Positions 59,149 to 64,000 of a stretch of DNA of 64,000 nt are shown here, one piece after another. This DNA is from Diphasiastrum complanatum (Eukaryota; Streptophyta; Lycopodiopsida; Lycopodiales; Lycopodiaceae), in the NCBI GenBank assembly GCA_029204225.1, contig CM055113.1, positions 25,657,462 through 25,721,461 of the forward strand. Reading direction: 5' to 3'. The notes beneath the pieces were generated by a model. That model was not told where the DNA came from. It saw only the letters and a program-made list of their open reading frames with translations, and did no database searches. Made by a program: the position numbers and the translations under genes. Numbering within the stretch: the first letter of the stretch is position 1; every line of letters begins with the position of its first letter.

Positions 59149-60319
59149 TTAAAAGGCCGAAATTTCATAGTGAAGGAGGTTTTGATGTGGACTATGCAAG
59201 GATTTCTTGGTGTTGGGTAAGATATTATTTTTATTTATTTTACACCAAATTTCAAACAAGCATAGATACAACTCATATTGCTAACTTTTGCTTCTTCATA
59301 CATTAATATTACTCATTAATATTGCTAACTTTTGCTTCTTCATACATTAATATTAATAATGTAAACAATTGCACAAGACAACTTATAATGAAATGGAATA
59401 GACCATTGTAAAGGGCATAATAGCTTAATTATGAAGTCCCCAACAAGACATATGAGATGTCTGAAGGTTGACTTCACAAGAGACAACAAACTAAATGGCC
59501 TAAAGTCTCATCACTAACACAAATTGTTACAAGTTAGCATGTTACTTATTGCCATAAATGTGTTTATAGCCTTGATATGTGGATCTCAATGGCAACATCA
59601 TTTTCATCTATATAGTTCATGCTCACCTTGGTGTTAAAAGAATTTTTGATAGAAGACGTTAGGAGTGCAATTTACAAACTTAGTTGTTTGTAATCAATGT
59701 GAATCACATTATCTTCTAGAGTAACTTGAGATAATGTGATGAAGATAGTAACATAACTAACATGCATATGTAATTATTGTTTAATTTTCCATGTACTTAT
59801 TGTTGGATTTATATCCCCCCCGCCCAATTTTTTTTTTTCTCTCTCTCCCTATAATTTTCTTTGCTTGTTGGAGAAACAAAGAAAAGCCCAATTTTTTAAT
59901 CTTGATCCATTCAATTGTCACTTCTTACGAAGTCTTATTATGGGATTTTTATGAGTACCTACGACTATCAACCATGTATGACTATGACGTTTGATGGCCC
60001 AATACAAATCCAACCTCTGGTGTTTGAACATGCACTTAAACATGAAGACTAAGTACATTGTCAAGAAATTCTCAATCTGACAAGGCACTTCAAGCAAGTG
60101 CATTAAACTTTGTCATGATCTACCATGGGCCATCATATAGTGAGTAATCCAATGCCTTCTAAATAGATTTCCAATGCATAGCCATCAAAAGTGTACTCGA
60201 AATTGTCCTTGTACTCACTCTTTATGTTGAACAATCTAAGGTGGAAGGAAACTGTTCTGGATCAATTTCCTATTTTTGAATAATGAAGATTGACAATCAG
60301 GTAAGAGATTGCTACTTAT
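59149..60319. repeat. R2: second copy of the R1 repeat
   Basis: 59149-59315 matches 12607-12783, and 59400-60188 matches about 13327-14215. About 35 bp around TTGCTTCTTCATACATTAAT is tandemly duplicated at 59276-59352. The last segment, about 60193-60319, matches 14345-14215 only as reverse complement. It is cut at the right by the C4 LTR. No coding potential was recognised. Confidence 0.65.
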
Positions 60320-61112
60320 TGTTAAAATTTAAAAACAATCCATATTGATTCCTTGGCTTGCTACAAATGTTGTACCATGCAAGTATGTAGCTCATTAATG
60401 CAAAATGCCAAGTTTGGCCTACATAGAACTCGAGCTACATGGTTATGTATTATCTAGTTTGATAAATGCAACTTGCATATAATTTCTAGACATAGAATTA
60501 GCATGATTATGCTTGTAGAAACTCGTGGCAACTCACATGCATTAATTGTAAGTGATCCATAGTGACATGCAAGGCATGCACAAAGTTTAATGGACTCATG
60601 CATGATGATTTGGACATTTCTAGTTAGAACTAGTACACTTGTAAAAAGTTGGTAGAATTTCATGCATGACAAGTGACAAATGTCACATAGACTCTAGATG
60701 TCACTTAAGATGTCATTTTGGAATGGATAGATATGGTTCTACCTCTAGCTACCTCAATCTCCATAAATATGTGTAGCTCTCCACACAATCAATGATGAAG
60801 AACCAAAGTTTTGTAGCTATCTCATGCCATTTTGGATCTAAACAAATATTGTTTGTTATCACTCTAGCTCTCTCTCTCTAACTCGTGTTGAGGCTAATGC
60901 TCATACACTGAAATCTTGTATTTTTTCATTCTTTGATTCATTGCTATTATATTCTATTGATTAGCATGCTAGATTGTGGACTAGCCATTTCTTCTGAACT
61001 AGATTTTGTTGATCAATCTAGAATCAGGTTATAGTGCCAATCACAAAGATTAATTAAGATCAGTCACTCTTGTGGACATTCCCCACACGTGTGAATTCTA
61101 GAAATTTTGTCA
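60320..61112 (+). repeat. C4 5' LTR
   Basis: Inferred from TGTTAAAATT at 60320, where the R2 match ends, and CA at 61112 directly before the primer-binding site (793 bp). It carries CACACGTGTG at 61084-61093 and a TATA-like CATAAATA at about 60762. The partner LTR is outside the window, so the start is inferred. Confidence 0.7.
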
Positions 61113-61124
61113 TGGTACCAGAGC
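61113..61124 (+). other. C4 primer-binding site
   Basis: TGGTACCAGAGC, one mismatch from the initiator tRNA-Met complement. Confidence 0.85.
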
Positions 61125-61871
61125 CACATTAAGCTTTGCATGCTAACAACTCTGATTGTACAAGAAACTGAGAGCCAAATCAAGCCAAAAAGCAATTTTG
61201 CGACTTTTCTAACCTTTCTCTGAAGTGTATTTGGATCAAATCAGACTTGAACTGAATTTTTAGACCCGAATTGAGCTAGTACGGAATTCTGGAATTCTGC
61301 ACGTGTGAAAATCAGAGTTTTTCATTCCCTTTGTTCTCCTTACTTATAGATCTAAAGATAGCAGTGTTATAGCTTGATGGAAAGCATTTGATCTGTACTT
61401 TCCATAGAAATTGAAGTCAAATCAATCAGATGTGTCTAGAAAGAGTTATAAGCTCTTAAAGAGGATAGGGATAGGTCCAAAATCCCAGTGATAGCATTTT
61501 GATTTAATTCAATTATACTTTGTTTTGAATCCATTGTTTTGAGCATCCAACACAAGAAACTGTAGATCAAGACTAAGTTTGAAGTATTTGAACACCCTTT
61601 GAGCCTTCTAAGTGTCAATAGTGTTTTCTTTTGAAGCATTTCAAATGTGCCAAAAGTAGAATTCAAACCAGCCAAAGTGTCTTTTGTGTCTGATCTAGAA
61701 AACTTGTCTTGTGGAATATTTGAGATTAATCTCAAATATAGTTGCAAGTGTTTCACATAGGAAGGTAGTTCAACCTTGAAAATACCTATAGTAAAGAGAG
61801 CAGCAACTCTAAGTCTGATAGGAACAAGCTCAAACATATCTCAATCCAATAACTAAGAAGTCTTCATTATA
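61125..61871 (+). other. C4 untranslated leader
   Basis: No + strand ORF is supported; the 133-codon frame on - (61436-61837) lies wholly in the leader and shows no motif. GCACGTGTGA is at 61299-61308, just after AGTACGG. Confidence 0.6.
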
Positions 61872-64000
61872 ATGGCATCTCAGGGAGAATATCTTCTAGA
61901 AGCCAGTGAAAGACTAAACACTTCTAATTACTCAATTTGGAAGCTAAGAATGGAGTCTATTTTGATTCTCCAGGATGTTATGGATATTGCGCTTGGTGTT
62001 GAGGAGGAGCCTCAAGCACAGGTTGAAATTCCTAAATATAAGAAGAGAGCTAGAATGGCTCTACATTTCATTAAGATGAATGTATCTAATGAAATTTTGA
62101 GACAGATAGGATCTTGCACTACAGCCAAAGAAGCTTGGGATGCACTAAAGACCATCTATGAATCAAAGAATACTTCTAGAATACTCACTCTTAGGAATCA
62201 GATTTTCCAAAGTTCTCAAAGAAGTGAAGAGAGTGCATCTAACCATGTTCTGAGAGTTAAAGATTTACATAGAGAGCTTTCTTGTGTTGGTGTTACCATT
62301 AACCAAGTTGAGCTAGTTCAAGTCATACTAAATGGCTTGAGAGATGACTATGATAATCTTGTTCAGTCTTTTGCTATTAAGGAGGAGTTACCTAATCTAG
62401 AAACTCTCCAAGGAATTCTTATTTCTGAAGAATCTAGACAAAACTATAAACTCTCCAGGATGAACAAACTTGAACATGGTGGAAGTGACAAAGCTCTCTT
62501 TGTCAAAGGCAAGCAGAAAGGAAGGAGTAAGAACCAATTCTCTCAAGCATACAACAAAGACAAAGCCAAAGATCGGGATCAAGATGGTGAAGAGGATGAA
62601 ACATCTCATCCCTCTAACTCAAAAACCAAGAAGAAGAAAGTGAAGTGCTTCTTCTGTGGCAAAAATGGGCACTATGCCTCTAATTGCTTTAAGAAGAAAA
62701 ACCAACTCAAGCAAGCTAATCTCTCCAAAGAGATTGAAGAAGATTCTATTGCAAGTGATGGAGAAGGATCACTTATGGTGTCCAGTTTTTCTTCATCACC
62801 TTTCAAGAAAGATGGAGCTTGGTACATAGACAGTGGAGCCTCTTCACATATGTGCTGTTCAAAGGAGTAATTTGACTCAATCTTACCTTTCAAAGGACCC
62901 AAGAGATCTATTTACACAACTAATGATCATGAGTGTCCAATAGAAGGAATTGGCAACATTCCATTGAATTTTGCTTCTTCAAAAGTTCTTGCACTTTCTA
63001 ATGTTCTTTTCATTCCAAAACTTACAAAGAACTTAATTAGTGTGGGAAAGTTGCTTGATAATGGTTGTGATGTAAAGTTGAACCCCAATACTTGTTTTAT
63101 CAAGAGAAAAGATGAGATCCTTGCTGATGGAACTAGATGTGGTGGAATTTTTAAGTTGAATTCTTATGAGAATGCAAACCTTTGTGAAGTTGCTTTGTTA
63201 TCTAAGGAGGAGCTGTGGCATAGAAGGTTGGGACATCCTAACTTTACATCTATGTCTTCTGTGGTTAAGAAGGAGAAGACTATTGGTCTTCCAAAATCTC
63301 TTTCTAAAGATTTCAAGCCTTGTGAGGCTTGTTCCATTGCAAAGTCACACAGAAAGCCATATCAGAAGTCTTTTATAAAGACTACTTATCCATTGAAACT
63401 CATACATTCAGATGTACATTTTTTCTCTTCTAAAAGTATTGGTGGTGCAACATGTTTTGTCACCTTTATTGATGACTTTACTAGATACACTTGGTTGTAT
63501 CTACTTTCTTCAAAGGCTATGGTTTTTTATCACTTCCTTATCTTAAAAGCTTATGTAGAAAAACAGTTTTCTTGCAAAGTTAAAGCTTTAAGATACAATG
63601 GAGGAGGTGAATATATCTCCAGCAAGTTTCATAATTATTCTGAAGGTGAAAGAATAAAGAGAGAATTTTCTTGTGCCTATTCTCCATCCCAAAATGGAGT
63701 AGCTAAGAGGAAAAACAGATCTTTATTTCAATGTGCTAAAGCAATTCGAGTAGCAGCTTCTTTGCCTATTGAATATTGGGGTGAAGCTATAAATTGTGCA
63801 AACTATTTGTGCAATAGATTACCTCACAATGCTCTTGCTGGAAACACACCTTTTGAAGTCTTGTTTCAGAAAAAACCTAAGGTAGATCACCTTAGAGTTT
63901 TTGGTTGTACTTGCTTTGTTAATATGCCCTTGGAAACAAGGAAAAGAGATGATCCTAATTCTGTTAAAGGGATCATGGTTGGATATGCATCCAACAAGAA
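61872..64000 (+). pseudogene. C4 gag-protease-integrase, one stop, integrase catalytic residues lost
   Basis: Starts at ATG 61872 (MASQGEYLLEASERLN). Gag shows NYSIWKLRMESIL, LHFIKMNVSNEIL and VQVILNGL. The zinc knuckle CFFCGKNGHYASNC is intact. Protease shows YIDSGASSHM. A TAA at 62868-62870 interrupts protease; the same frame is then open to the window end (about 376 codons). Later blocks are VLFIPKLTKNLISV, LWHRRLGH and CEAC (zinc-finger ligands kept). In the integrase core the first Asp is kept (IHSDVH), but the second block reads RYNGGGEY where RSDNGGEY is expected, and the third reads NGVAKRKN where Glu is expected. Two of three catalytic residues are therefore missing, while the frame around them is undamaged. 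Confidence 0.9.

Larger units (their letters stand above)
60320..64000 (+). mobile_element. C4: Copia retrotransposon, 5' part (runs off window)
   Basis: The 5' LTR 60320-61112, primer-binding site, 0.75-kb leader and gag-protease-integrase reading frame are present; RT, RNase H and the 3' LTR lie beyond the window. Its Gag and integrase are close to those of C2 and C3. The predicted target-site copy is cttat (60315-60319). Confidence 0.85.

Overview
This window is retrotransposon-rich land-plant nuclear DNA. The evidence is a set of Ty1/Copia polyproteins with primer-binding sites complementary to initiator tRNA-Met, a long Ty3/Gypsy element with a coding region downstream of pol, nested insertions, and spliceosomal-type intron borders in one decayed gene. 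No intact host gene, rRNA gene, tRNA gene or CRISPR array was found. Nothing identifies the species; a large-genome plant (gymnosperm, fern, lycophyte or a large angiosperm) would fit.

Layout. 1-1720: a decayed Copia fragment (C1, + strand). 1721-3708: spacer with no recognised gene. 3719-11580: E1, a non-autonomous LTR element on the - strand with ~1.2 kb LTRs and no gag-pol; its interior is repeat-rich and holds remnants of a coiled-coil ORF. 11581-14395: spacer with a GA microsatellite, a Copia protease scrap and a dispersed repeat, R1. 14396-26130: C2, a nearly intact Copia element on the - strand with 682-bp LTRs. Inside its integrase sits T (17201-22772, + strand), a young LTR element with a perfect 5-bp target duplication. 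T encodes one uninterrupted 1030-residue protein with a Gag domain and zinc knuckle followed by about 765 residues that are not pol. 26424-40779: E2, a 14-kb Ty3/Gypsy element of the chromodomain-less Tat/Athila type on the - strand, with gag, protease, RT, RNase H and integrase, a downstream coiled-coil ORF, and arrays of a 25-bp monomer on both sides of the coding region.

37886-46612 is repeated in tandem at 46640-55347 at a spacing of 8735 bp. The repeated block contains the 5' end of E2, 1.1 kb of flanking DNA, and most of a decayed Copia element, C3. The complete C3 (50636-56611) ends the second copy. 56855-58860 is a decayed intron-containing gene with a transposase-like cysteine segment and an embedded Copia integrase scrap. 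59149-60319 is R2, a relative of R1 with its terminal ~125 bp inverted. 60320-64000 is C4, a + strand Copia element that runs off the window. Its reading frame is largely open but two integrase catalytic residues are lost.

How the parts relate. E1 looks like a deletion derivative of an E2-like family that kept the LTRs, the downstream ORF and the repeat zones. T looks like a parasite of a C2-like Copia: it supplies LTRs, primer-binding site, polypurine tract and a Gag, and would need RT and integrase from elsewhere. LTR divergence read by eye gives a relative order: T (about 0.5%) is younger than C2 (about 2%), then C3 (about 3%), then E1 and E2 (roughly 6-9%). The tandem duplication is younger than the C3 insertion. 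The most unusual items are the long novel C-terminal region of T, the polypurine-tract-containing tandem units inside the E2 5' LTR, and the abrupt change in divergence between the two duplicate C3 copies.
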